The notes under the pieces were generated by a model that made no database searches, was not told the DNA's origin, and worked only from the letters and a program-made list of their open reading frames with translations. A DNA stretch of 8,104 nt from Caldithrix sp. RBG_13_44_9 (lineage in GTDB: Bacteria; Calditrichota; Calditrichia; RBG-13-44-9). The stretch covers positions 1-8,104 of the forward strand of contig MESS01000060.1 of NCBI GenBank assembly GCA_001771055.1, written 5' to 3'. Positions 1 to 6,329 of the stretch are shown piece by piece (position 1 is the first letter of the stretch; each line of letters opens with the position of its first letter). The translations under genes and the position numbers were made by a program.

Positions 1-439
1 TTCTAGATGCGTCAATAATTACTCCAAAGATTATAATCTGTTAATTTAAATCCCTAATCTAAAGATATTCCACTAACATTCAATTTTAATGTTATTACTG
101 CAACTTTAGGGGGAAATCGTTACAGATTCGTCACTTTTAGATTTAAGTCCACTTCCCATATATCAACTTATAATCGACTTACCGGAAATGTCGGATGATC
201 TTGCCAAGATTGGCTCATATTTAATATCTCCAAAACTCCATTTACCAATATCATTACTTTGCCAAAGGGTATATACAATATCCTTTAAAATATTCAAATC
301 TTGATCATGCTATTTTTGATAAAGATTATTTGATGTTTTTTTATTTTTTTTGTTTGGGTAATGGATCAGACCTGCTGAAATTGTTTTTACCATTTATTAA
401 ATAAAGTAAAATCAAATATTGCTATGGAAAGATAGAACC
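1..439. other. AT-rich leader region without a convincing gene
   Basis: I see no complete gene here. The stretch is clearly richer in A and T than the genes to its right. It contains a run of seven T, one A and eight T (336-351) preceded by a weak hairpin. It also contains a short minus-strand frame at 163-309 that lacks a start codon and looks at best like gene debris. The last 60 bases before the first gene are AT-rich and presumably hold its promoter. TTTTAC at 385-390 and TAAAAT at 407-412 with a 16-base spacer are a possible but weak match to a sigma-70 type promoter. Confidence 0.6.
295..351 (+). terminator. Possible AT-rich intrinsic terminator of a gene upstream of the window
   Basis: ATCTT (298-302) can pair with AAGAT (322-326), and ATCA (304-307) with TGAT (317-320). 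CAA (295-297) can pair with TTG (330-332) across a three-base bulge. A long T-tract follows at once (336-351, interrupted by one A). The arrangement suits a plus-strand terminator, but the stem is almost free of G-C pairs and no upstream gene is visible, so it could be chance in AT-rich DNA. Confidence 0.28.
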
Positions 440-1501
440 ATGAGCGCGCTTTTCTCAGAATTGAAAATCAAAAACCTGAATTTCCGGAACCGGATTTTTG
501 TCTCCCCGATGTGCCAGTATTCCAGTCATGACAGTATACCTACCGACTGGCATCTGGTGCACCTAGGCTCACGGGCTGTGGGCGGGGCTGCCTTGGTAAT
601 TACCGAAGCCACTTCAGTTTCAGCAGAGGGACGAATCAGCCCATACGATCTTGGCATCTGGAATAACGAACAGTATACCGCCTTTCTGGCAATCACCAAT
701 TTTATCAAAAAGCAGGGTGCCGTACCTGGAATTCAATTAGCCCATGCCGGCCGAAAGGCCTCTACTCATCGGCCATGGGAGGGCGGGGGTCCATTAAATT
801 CCAGTGAGAATCCCTGGCAGACCGTTGCTCCCAGTCCTCTGCCTTTTGCCCCGGAATATCCCGCACCTAAGGAAATGAATTCAGAGGATATGGAAAATGT
901 GATCAATCAATTCAGACAGGCTGCCGCCAACAGCCTGCACGCTGACTTTCAGGTACTGGAGCTTCATATGGCCCACGGTTATCTGCTGCACCAGTTTTTG
1001 TCTCCGCTGTCCAATCACCGCCGGGATGAATATGGAGGCAATTTTAAAAACCGGATCCGTTTTCCAATGATGGTGACCCGGGCGGTGCGGGAAGTCTGGC
1101 CGGATGATTTACCCCTCTTGGTCAGGATTTCCTGCACCGATTGGGCTGAAAATGGCTGGGACCTGGAGCAGTCAATCGAACTTTCTAAAAAGTTAAAAAA
1201 GGAAGGAGTGGACCTGATTGATTGTTCCAGTGGAGGACTCGTGCCGAGCGTAAAAATACCGATCTCCCCCGGCTATCAGGTGCCTTTTGCTGGTAAAATA
1301 AAGGAAGCAGCCGGAATCCTGACTGCAGCAGTGGGTCTCATCACCCAGGCTCAACAGGCTGAACAGATCATTCATTCCGGTCAAGCCAATGCGGTATTAT
1401 TAGCCCGGGAAATGCTGCGCAATCCTTACTGGCCTCAGCAAGCAGCCAAAGCATTGGGGGTAGATCTTCCCTGGCCGGCACAATACCTCAGAGCTAAATA
1501 A
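440..1501 (+). CDS. Old Yellow Enzyme family NADH:flavin oxidoreductase, YqjM/NamA class
   Basis: This is an FMN-dependent ene-reductase of the class II (YqjM-like) Old Yellow Enzymes, cytosolic, expected to reduce activated C=C bonds with NAD(P)H. The 353-residue product is close to the usual 340-350. Family marks are all visible: SPMCQYS at 22-28 with the flavin-tuning Cys25 and Tyr28, QLAHAGRKA at 99-107, and HMAHGYLLHQFLSPLSNHR at 176-194. His176 and His179 are the substrate-anchoring pair, and DEYGG follows at 196-200. LAREMLRNPYWP at 321-332 is the usual phosphate-binding and C-terminal segment. I chose the ATG at 440 over an in-frame TTG at 419 because GGAAAG (426-431) lies 8 bases before it and homologues begin at a similar MSxLF. 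It stands alone, with a 274-base gap downstream. The natural substrate cannot be read from sequence; the family assignment is secure. Confidence 0.95.
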   Translation: MSALFSELKIKNLNFRNRIFVSPMCQYSSHDSIPTDWHLVHLGSRAVGGAALVITEATSVSAEGRISPYDLGIWNNEQYTAFLAITNFIKKQGAVPGIQLAHAGRKASTHRPWEGGGPLNSSENPWQTVAPSPLPFAPEYPAPKEMNSEDMENVINQFRQAAANSLHADFQVLELHMAHGYLLHQFLSPLSNHRRDEYGGNFKNRIRFPMMVTRAVREVWPDDLPLLVRISCTDWAENGWDLEQSIELSKKLKKEGVDLIDCSSGGLVPSVKIPISPGYQVPFAGKIKEAAGILTAAVGLITQAQQAEQIIHSGQANAVLLAREMLRNPYWPQQAAKALGVDLPWPAQYLRAK

Positions 1502-1512
1502 TTTTGAGATGA

Positions 1513-1670
1513 AAATTTCTGAAAAATGATATTTTTTGTCATCATGAGCTAAGCAAAGGAAACTCATAACAACTAAACTACTAAAAGATTGCGTCGTCAT
1601 TTCATTCCTCGTGGCAGGAAGCCATCCCTTTCGGGATAATGACATAATAATGAGAATTTTTCAGAAATTT
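1513..1670. repeat. 158-base element bounded by 15-base inverted repeats (MITE-like candidate)
   Basis: AAATTTCTGAAAAAT at 1513-1527 is matched exactly in reverse complement by ATTTTTCAGAAATTT at 1656-1670, enclosing 128 bases. Similarity continues inward imperfectly to a GTC on each arm. An 8-base AAATAATT occurs just outside each end (1496-1503, overlapping the stop codon of the oxidoreductase gene, and 1682-1689). This could be a target duplication, but its offsets from the repeats differ (9 and 11 bases) and it is AT-only, so chance is possible. No reading frame inside suggests a transposase. It may be a small non-autonomous element or a large imperfect hairpin acting as a transcript end. 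Confidence 0.5.
1586..1643. repeat. REP-like intergenic palindromic repeat folding as a three-way junction
   Basis: GTCAT (1596-1600) pairs with ATGAC (1639-1643) and encloses two hairpins: TTCCT/AGGAA (1605-1609 with 1616-1620, loop CGTGGC) and ATCCC/GGGAT (1624-1628 with 1633-1637, loop TTTC). Read on the minus strand it has the form GTCATTATCCCG, then CACGAGGAATGAAATGACG, then CGCAATCT. This resembles the dispersed GTCATT...GAGGAGCGAAGCGACGAAGCAATC class of intergenic repeats that I recall from many bacterial genomes. It sits wholly between genes. Copy number cannot be judged from this window. Confidence 0.6.
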
Positions 1671-1775
1671 CAAATATGTTAAAATAATTCCTGGAAGCTG
1701 AGGACCCGTAAAATTTAAACATAAACTTCAGTGTATTTGCAATCATTACTTAACCTCAATTCGTTTGGAAAGAAG

Positions 1776-2300
1776 ATGATAAAAAAACGGAGAGATCTGA
1801 AAATGCTGCTGCCGACTGTCATTATGGGTTTCCTGGCCCTAATTCTATTAGTCCTGGGATCTCTGAAAGGGGATAACACCCAAATGGCCGGGATGAAAAT
1901 CGGGATGAAAATGATCCTGGAGATCCTGCCCCTGCTCATTTTTGCCTTTTTGGTAGCGGGAATGGTGCAGGTGCTGATTCCGGCTGAAATGATATCCAGA
2001 TGGGTGGGCAAAGAGGCCGGAATGCGGGGTATCATTGTGGGTACCCTTACCGGGGCGATTGCTCCGGGAGGGCCTTATGTGAGTCTACCCATTGCCGCAG
2101 CCTTAATGAAATCAGGTGCCGGGGTGGGTACCATGATTGCCTTCATCACCGGCTGGTCATTGTGGGCTATCAACCGTTTGCCGATGGAAATCGGGCTGCT
2201 GGGATGGAAATTTGCCGCGGTTCGCCTGCTAAGCACTTTTTTCTTTCCGCCAATTGCCGGAATGATCGCCCAATTTTTTTTCGGGGGAATAAAATGGTGA
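1776..2300 (+). CDS. Half-length YraQ/ArsP_1-type (UPF0718) integral membrane permease
   Basis: This is an inner-membrane protein of about 174 residues resembling one half of the YraQ/ArsP permease family (Pfam ArsP_1). Full-length members have about 300-350 residues and are built from two related halves. Hydrophobic segments lie near residues 11-30, 48-68, 85-110, 115-132 and 147-168. The conserved-looking core is ILPLLIFAFLVAGMVQVLIP (50-69), RWVGKEAG (75-82), GAIAPGGPYVSLPIAAAL (93-110) and NRLPMEIGLLG (133-143). Start choice is open. ATG 1776 gives a basic MIKKRR leader typical of the family, but its GGAAAG is only two bases away. ATG 1803 has GGAGAG (1789-1794) at ideal spacing. A GTG at 1731 is less likely. 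Transport substrate is unknown; arsenical or metal-related export is known for some full-length relatives only. No partner half or thioredoxin-like gene is adjacent. Confidence 0.8.
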   Translation: MIKKRRDLKMLLPTVIMGFLALILLVLGSLKGDNTQMAGMKIGMKMILEILPLLIFAFLVAGMVQVLIPAEMISRWVGKEAGMRGIIVGTLTGAIAPGGPYVSLPIAAALMKSGAGVGTMIAFITGWSLWAINRLPMEIGLLGWKFAAVRLLSTFFFPPIAGMIAQFFFGGIKW

Positions 2301-2350
2301 CAGTTGACAATAGCGTAAAGAGAAAGCAGTCCCGACAAATCTGACATCCA

Positions 2351-2390
2351 GTCATTGCCCGGATCCCGCTTATTCGGGAATTATCCAGGA
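2351..2390. repeat. GTCATT-headed palindromic intergenic repeat
   Basis: GTCATT (2351-2356) leads into a hairpin in which GGAT (2361-2364) can pair with ATCC (2383-2386), and CCCG (2365-2368) pairs with CGGG (2375-2378) around a CTTATT loop. Directly after comes ATCCAGGATTTTT. The shape is that of the common dispersed GTCATTCCCGC...GCGGGAATCCAGG class of intergenic repeats, here with small insertions. It shares the GTCATT plus ATCCCG head with the repeat at 1586-1643 read on the minus strand. It could also slow transcription leaving the permease gene. Confidence 0.5.
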
Positions 2391-2534
2391 TTTTTAAAAG
2401 CATTTGGCTCGTCAGAAGCCCAGTCTGATGTGGGACAAGTGGATAGGCTCGTAAAGGGCGTTGACTATCTTGACCTTATTCCAGATTCAATTTAGGGAAC
2501 ATTTTTTCGGAGTTGGGACATTAATCATTTTCTT

Positions 2535-2582
2535 AAAAAAAAGCGGCTGATTGTCATCCCTTAATTTGACAATTGCCGCTTT
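2535..2582 (-). terminator. Strong intrinsic terminator of the secreted coiled-coil protein gene
   Basis: A two-tier stem pairs AAAGCGGC (2540-2547) with GCCGCTTT (2575-2582), and ATTGTCA (2550-2556) with TGACAAT (2567-2573). The tiers are separated by a small internal loop (TG opposite T), and the hairpin is closed by a ten-base loop. Read on the minus strand it ends in eight T (2535-2542) and lies 24 bases beyond the stop codon, the ideal place for that gene. On the plus strand only TTTAATTCT follows, so it may act weakly for the convergent permease transcript as well. Confidence 0.9.
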
Positions 2583-2606
2583 AATTCTCCCGATATTCGA
2601 ATATTT

Positions 2607-3182
2607 TTAAAACCACTCCAATTCGTCTAATTCATCGATCCGATTTTTAAGATTATCGTGGACTACTTCCAATTCCTCTGCCTGTTCCTCGAGTTCTTTG
2701 GCCCTGGCTTCTAATTTATAGGCCTCACGCTCAAGCTTTTTGGCTTTTTTATCCAGTTTGTCTTCCAGATCATCCATTTCCAGATCGGTACACATCACCG
2801 TCAGGATACCCGAAACCGCTTCGAGTCCCAACTCGGCTCCCTTTCCCCCAATTTTGGCAGCTTCAAATCCAATTTTTTCTGCTGAAGAAATAAGAGTCCG
2901 CATCATTTGATTATAATCTTGTAATAATTCTCTGCTCTGTCGGTCTGTTTTTACTTTTTCCCGGTCAATGAATAAATCACCATTTTCGCTGATCTCTACC
3001 AGCGACCCATTTGCACCATAATGATTGATCACCACGGTATTGCCCTCCACATCAATATTAAAATTCTCCCAACACTCGAAATGGTATTTCTGGTTCTCGG
3101 GTTTGATGCTGTATTCATCAGCTGCAGAGACTAAGGAAATGAGTAAAAAGCAGTTAATGATTACCAGGTAAAATATTTTCAT
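2607..3182 (-). CDS. Small secreted coiled-coil protein, possibly DUF2884/YggN-like
   Basis: A 191-residue exported protein of unknown function. Residues 1-20 form a signal peptide (basic MK, hydrophobic core, cleavage probably after VSA at 18-20 or one residue later) with no lipobox, so a periplasmic location is expected. Residues 21-75 look like a small beta-rich domain (NTVVINHY, SLVEISENGDLFID). Residues 80-130 look helical, with a Gly/Ala-rich IGFEAAKIGGKGAELGLEA segment (104-122). Residues 135-188 are a highly charged Glu/Lys/Leu heptad stretch, almost certainly a coiled coil, ending in EWF. The two Cys outside the signal peptide (37, 131) could form a disulfide. The order, a 'G-LFI-REKV' strand then a helix and an Ala/Gly-rich segment, reminds me of DUF2884 (E. 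coli YggN), but this is a memory-based resemblance. GGAGG (3188-3192, complement) lies five bases before the ATG. It is monocistronic, with its own terminator. Confidence 0.85.
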   Translation of the reverse strand: MKIFYLVIINCFLLISLVSAADEYSIKPENQKYHFECWENFNIDVEGNTVVINHYGANGSLVEISENGDLFIDREKVKTDRQSRELLQDYNQMMRTLISSAEKIGFEAAKIGGKGAELGLEAVSGILTVMCTDLEMDDLEDKLDKKAKKLEREAYKLEARAKELEEQAEELEVVHDNLKNRIDELDELEWF

Positions 3183-3399
3183 AAAATCCTCCGGTAAAAA
3201 ACATTTTCATATACGAGGAGAACAATAGCGGGTTACATAATTTTTTATTCTGAACCGGTATCATTATCCGGTAAGACAAATTTCTAAAAGAATGATTTTT
3301 GAGACCGAGGTTGATTTACTATATTCTATCATTATTCTTTAAATGGCCATATCATGGTATTAAATTTTCAACTTAAAATAAATCAATAGCGAGGAAAAC
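3183..3399. promoter_or_regulatory. Divergent intergenic region with promoters for both flanking genes
   Basis: These 217 AT-rich bases separate the minus-strand secreted-protein gene from the plus-strand operon starting with the aldo/keto reductase, so both must be transcribed from here. A short inverted repeat, ACCGG (3254-3258) with CCGGT (3268-3272), sits in the middle and could be an operator, but five-base arms are weak evidence. For the plus strand, TTGATT (3311-3316) and TATTCT (3333-3338) with a 16-base spacer are a candidate sigma-70 promoter. I could not identify a convincing minus-strand promoter. Confidence 0.45.
3311..3338 (+). promoter_or_regulatory. Candidate sigma-70 type promoter of the reductase-methyltransferase-ABC operon
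   Basis: TTGATT and TATTCT each match four of six consensus bases, with a 16-base spacer. The site lies about 60 bases ahead of the first start codon of the operon. AT-rich sequence makes chance matches common. Confidence 0.27.
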
Positions 3400-4356
3400 A
3401 TGAGACGCCGGGACTTTATGAAAACGGGGATCAGTTCATTGATGGCGACATCTATATTAAAACCATTGCACTCTGCTCAGGGAAATCTCACCAGAGTTGC
3501 CGCTCAACTTCCCCAAAGACCTTACAATGATCAAGTAAATCTTTCGATCATCGGTTTTGGTGGAATTGTGGTGGTGGGTCTGTCGCAGAATGAGGCCAAT
3601 TTTGTGGTTGCCTCATCTTTTGAGCGGGGCGTGAATTATTTTGATGTAGCCCCTTCTTACTGGGATGGTGAAGCTGAAGAAAAATTGGGGAAAGCCTTAC
3701 AACCTTTCCGCAAGCAGGTATTTTTGGCCTGTAAGACCATGGAACGATCCGCTCAGAATGCTGAAAAGGAGTTGCATACCTCCCTGAAGAGGATCGGAAC
3801 TGATTATTTTGATCTGTATCAGTTCCATGCCGTAACTGACATGGAGGAGGTTGAACAGATTTTCGCTTCCGGCGGGGCCATGGAAACCTTTCTCAAAGCC
3901 AGAAAGGAAGGAAAGATCCATCATATTGGATTTTCGGCCCACTCGGAAACCGCTGCCCTGGCTATGCTGGAGCGTTTTAAATTCGATTCTATTTTATTCC
4001 CCATCAATTTTGTCTGTTACTATCAGGGGAATTTCGGTCCCAAAGTTATTCAAAAGGCTAAAGATAATGGGACCGCCCGTCTGGCACTGAAAATGTTCGC
4101 TTACAGTCCCTGGCCGGAGGGGAGTGAAAAAACCTATCCCAAATGCTGGTATCAGCCAGTCGACCAACCGGAACTGGCGTTAAAAGCTTTGCGATTTACT
4201 CTGTCTGAAGATATTACGGCTGCCATTCCTCCCGGAGAGGGGAAATTATATTCTATGGCACTCGATCTGGCTTTACAATTCAGCCCGCTCTCATTAGAAG
4301 AAAGAAAAGAAATTCAACAATTGTCCGCTACAATTAAACCGCTCTTTCATAGCTGA
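3400..4356 (+). CDS. Tat-exported aldo/keto reductase
   Basis: A 318-residue NAD(P)H-type aldo/keto reductase, expected to interconvert a carbonyl and an alcohol on a sugar-like substrate. The N-terminus RRRDFMKTG (2-10), then a mildly hydrophobic stretch to about residue 26, is a twin-arginine leader, so the folded enzyme is probably exported. The TIM-barrel domain starts near residue 45. The catalytic tetrad is complete: Asp82 and Tyr87 in FDVAPSY, Lys112 in ACKT, His143 in YQFHA. Segments GFSAHS (177-182) and PINFVCYYQGNFG (201-213) fit the family. At the cofactor end, AIPPGEGKLYSMAL (275-288) replaces the usual Arg-containing IP-S--R--EN motif. This variant occurs, from memory, in exported Bacteroidetes/Planctomycetes-type members. 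There is no C-terminal ferredoxin domain. GAGG (3391-3394) precedes the ATG by five bases. It is the first gene of a likely operon, 31 bases before the methyltransferase. Substrate unknown. Confidence 0.9.
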   Translation: MRRRDFMKTGISSLMATSILKPLHSAQGNLTRVAAQLPQRPYNDQVNLSIIGFGGIVVVGLSQNEANFVVASSFERGVNYFDVAPSYWDGEAEEKLGKALQPFRKQVFLACKTMERSAQNAEKELHTSLKRIGTDYFDLYQFHAVTDMEEVEQIFASGGAMETFLKARKEGKIHHIGFSAHSETAALAMLERFKFDSILFPINFVCYYQGNFGPKVIQKAKDNGTARLALKMFAYSPWPEGSEKTYPKCWYQPVDQPELALKALRFTLSEDITAAIPPGEGKLYSMALDLALQFSPLSLEERKEIQQLSATIKPLFHS

Positions 4357-4387
4357 CATTTAAATTATTTGCTGGAGAACTTAAATA

Positions 4388-5257
4388 ATGATTAAATCTC
4401 TGCAGGAATTATCCAGAAAATTTCCGCTGATCACCGATGGAGCCTGGGGAACTCAGCTACAAAACCTCGGTCTATCACCGGGTGATTGTCCCGATAGCTG
4501 GAATCTCTCTTTTCCAGAAAAGGTAGAGCAGGTGGCCCGGAGCTATGTCGAAGCCGGAAGCCAGGTTATCCTCACCAACACCTTTCGCAGCAACCGGATC
4601 ACTCTGGCAGAATATGGTCTGGCGGAAAAAACCATAGAGTTAAATCGCAGAGGGGTCGAAATCTCTCGAAAGGCCGTTGCAGAAAAGGCTTATGTTTTTG
4701 CTTCCATCGGACCTAGTGGCAAAATGCTGTTGACCGGCGAAGTGGATGAGGTGTCTTTGCAGAAGGCCTTTTCAGAGCAGGCTGAGGCACTGGCCGGGGG
4801 CGGTGCAGATGCTCTGCTCATCGAAACGATGTCTGACCTGAATGAAGCGCTGATCGCCCTGAAGGCTGCAAAAACCACCGGATTACCGGTGGTGGTAAGT
4901 ATGGTGTTCGATTCCGGGAAGAATAAAGATTTTACCATGATGGGAGAAACCCCGGAAAGAGTGGTCAAAGTATTGAGTATGGCTGGAGCCGATGCTGTGG
5001 GAGCCAATTGCGGACAGGGAATTGAAGGTTTTCTTTCTATCTGTTCTCGTCTGAAAAACAGCTCGAATTTACCAATCTGGATAAAACCCAATGCCGGTTT
5101 GCCCGAATATATCAATGGAAAAACTGTATACCGCACAACTCCTGAGCAGTTTGTCCAGCATGTTCCCGGATTGATCAAGGCCGGGGCCGATTTTATTGGC
5201 GGCTGCTGCGGTTCCAGTCCGGACTTCATCCGCGAGATGGTAAAAGTATTGAAATAA
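4388..5257 (+). CDS. Stand-alone homocysteine S-methyltransferase domain protein (MetH-N/BHMT family)
   Basis: A 289-residue cytosolic protein made of one S-methyltransferase barrel, as in the N-terminal domain of MetH and in betaine-homocysteine methyltransferase. It is expected to move a methyl group to homocysteine, or a similar thiol, bound to zinc. Visible family marks are ITDGAWGTQL (15-24), ILTNTFRSN (61-69), FASIGPSG (104-111), LLIETMSD (143-150), VGANCGQG (204-211) and GGCCGSSP (271-278). Cys208, Cys273 and Cys274 are the expected zinc ligands. There are no cobalamin, pterin or activation domains, so it is not a full MetH. The methyl donor is unknown: betaine, S-methylmethionine or another methylated compound is possible. 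GGAG (4374-4377) lies 10 bases before the ATG. It sits between the reductase gene (31 bases) and the ABC binding-protein gene (70 bases) with no terminator visible on either side, suggesting co-transcription. Confidence 0.9.
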   Translation: MIKSLQELSRKFPLITDGAWGTQLQNLGLSPGDCPDSWNLSFPEKVEQVARSYVEAGSQVILTNTFRSNRITLAEYGLAEKTIELNRRGVEISRKAVAEKAYVFASIGPSGKMLLTGEVDEVSLQKAFSEQAEALAGGGADALLIETMSDLNEALIALKAAKTTGLPVVVSMVFDSGKNKDFTMMGETPERVVKVLSMAGADAVGANCGQGIEGFLSICSRLKNSSNLPIWIKPNAGLPEYINGKTVYRTTPEQFVQHVPGLIKAGADFIGGCCGSSPDFIREMVKVLK

Positions 5258-5327
5258 AATGATGATTAAATTAAGTGTAAAAATCAGTCTCTAAATTCTT
5301 GAATACTCACTAAGCGAGGATTTTAAA

Positions 5328-6329
5328 ATGTTCCGGATATGGATCAGAATGGTGCTGCTTGGATTAATTTTTCTGTTTCTTTCCTGCGGTGACGGTAAAA
5401 AATCTGAAGTTACAACTAAGAAAATTTCCATCGCGGTGATTCCCAAAGGAACTACTCATGAATTCTGGAAATCCATTCATGCCGGAGCGATAAAAGCCGG
5501 AAGAGAACTGCAGGTAGAAGTGATCTGGAAGGGACCTCTTAAGGAGGATGACCGCGAAGCTCAGATTTCAGTGGTAGAAAATTTTATTACCGGCGGGGTG
5601 TCGGGGATCGTTCTGGCACCGCTGGACGAGACTGCTTTAATGATGCCGGTCAATAACGCCAAACGTGCCGGAATTCCGGTAGTCATCATCGATTCAGGTT
5701 TAAAAGGTTCCGATTACCTCAGCTATATTGCCACCAATAATAAACTGGGGGGAGAATTGGCCGGAAAAAGACTGGCCGAGTTGTTGCAGGGTAAAGGAAA
5801 GGTGATAATGCTGCGTTATCAGGAAGGGTCAGCCAGTACCTTCTTGCGGGAAACCGGATTTCTGGAGGTGATCCAGCAATATCCGGAGATCCAGGTAGTA
5901 AGTTCCAATCAATTTGCCGGCGCCACTACCGAGACTGCCTATCGAGCCAGTGAGAATGTTCTGGCGCCGTTCAAAACTTCGGACGGGAGATTGGCCATCG
6001 ATGGCATTTTCTGTCCCAATGAATCTTCCACCTTCGGTATGCTGCGGGCACTGCAGGATGCCAACCTGGCCGGGAAAGTGCGTTTTATGGGTTTCGACAG
6101 TTCACCTAAACTGATAGAAGCGCTGGAAAAGAATGATTTGGATGGTTTAGTTCTTCAAAATCCTTTTAAAATGGGGTATTTGGGAGTAAAAACCATGGTT
6201 GATTATCTGAAAAATCAATCCTATGAAAATTTCATAGACACCGGCGTCACCCTGGTCACCAGGGAAAATATGAATCAACCCGAAATTCATGAACTAATTA
6301 TGCCCGATCTCTCTCAATGGTTCAATTAA
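5328..6329 (+). CDS. Ribose-type (CUT2) ABC substrate-binding lipoprotein
   Basis: A 333-residue type I periplasmic binding protein (Peripla_BP_4/RbsB-like) that delivers a small polar, sugar-like ligand to the importer encoded next. Residues 1-20 are a lipoprotein signal with FLSC at 17-20; Phe at the -3 position is slightly unusual, and Cys20 would be lipidated. The mature domain shows AVIPKGTTHEFW (36-47), VVIIDSG (118-124), YIATNNKLGGELAGK (133-147), CPNESS (229-234), GFDSSP (255-260) and LQNPFKMGYLGV (276-287). By remembered alignment to E. coli RbsB, the ligand contacts Arg141, Asn190, Asp215 and Gln235 correspond to Arg174, Asn231, Asp257 and Gln277 here and are kept. Asn13 and Arg90 are replaced by His44 and Ser123, which argues against ribose itself. 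GAGGA (5316-5320) lies seven bases before the ATG. Its last 13 bases overlap the ATPase gene. Confidence 0.92.
   Translation: MFRIWIRMVLLGLIFLFLSCGDGKKSEVTTKKISIAVIPKGTTHEFWKSIHAGAIKAGRELQVEVIWKGPLKEDDREAQISVVENFITGGVSGIVLAPLDETALMMPVNNAKRAGIPVVIIDSGLKGSDYLSYIATNNKLGGELAGKRLAELLQGKGKVIMLRYQEGSASTFLRETGFLEVIQQYPEIQVVSSNQFAGATTETAYRASENVLAPFKTSDGRLAIDGIFCPNESSTFGMLRALQDANLAGKVRFMGFDSSPKLIEALEKNDLDGLVLQNPFKMGYLGVKTMVDYLKNQSYENFIDTGVTLVTRENMNQPEIHELIMPDLSQWFN

Larger units (their letters stand above)
2301..2606. other. Intergenic region between convergent genes
   Basis: This 306-base gap separates the end of the permease gene from the end of the minus-strand secreted-protein gene. It holds a palindromic repeat (2351-2390) and a strong terminator (2535-2582). 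The middle (about 2401-2530) shows nothing I can name. A plus-strand frame runs open from about 2317 to a TAG near 2493 but has no ATG, no ribosome binding site and runs through the palindromic repeat, so I do not call it a gene. Confidence 0.7.

Noticed and set aside
1715..2035. A 106-codon minus-strand frame across the first part of the permease gene
   Set aside because: It is the antisense shadow of transmembrane codons, rich in Ile, Arg and Pro, with no plausible start signal.
2000..2344. A 114-codon plus-strand frame overlapping the end of the permease gene
   Set aside because: It lies in a different frame from a recognisable membrane protein, its translation shows no domain or hydrophobic pattern, and it runs into the following repeat region.
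2317..2493. An open plus-strand stretch of about 59 codons after the permease gene
   Set aside because: It has no ATG and no ribosome binding site and crosses a palindromic repeat. Its protein-like tail (RLVKGVDYLDLIPDSI) is too short to support a call.
4690..5229. A 179-codon open frame on the minus strand inside the methyltransferase gene
   Set aside because: It is antisense to a clearly conserved gene, lacks a ribosome binding site, and its Ser/Pro-rich translation is what an antisense shadow gives.
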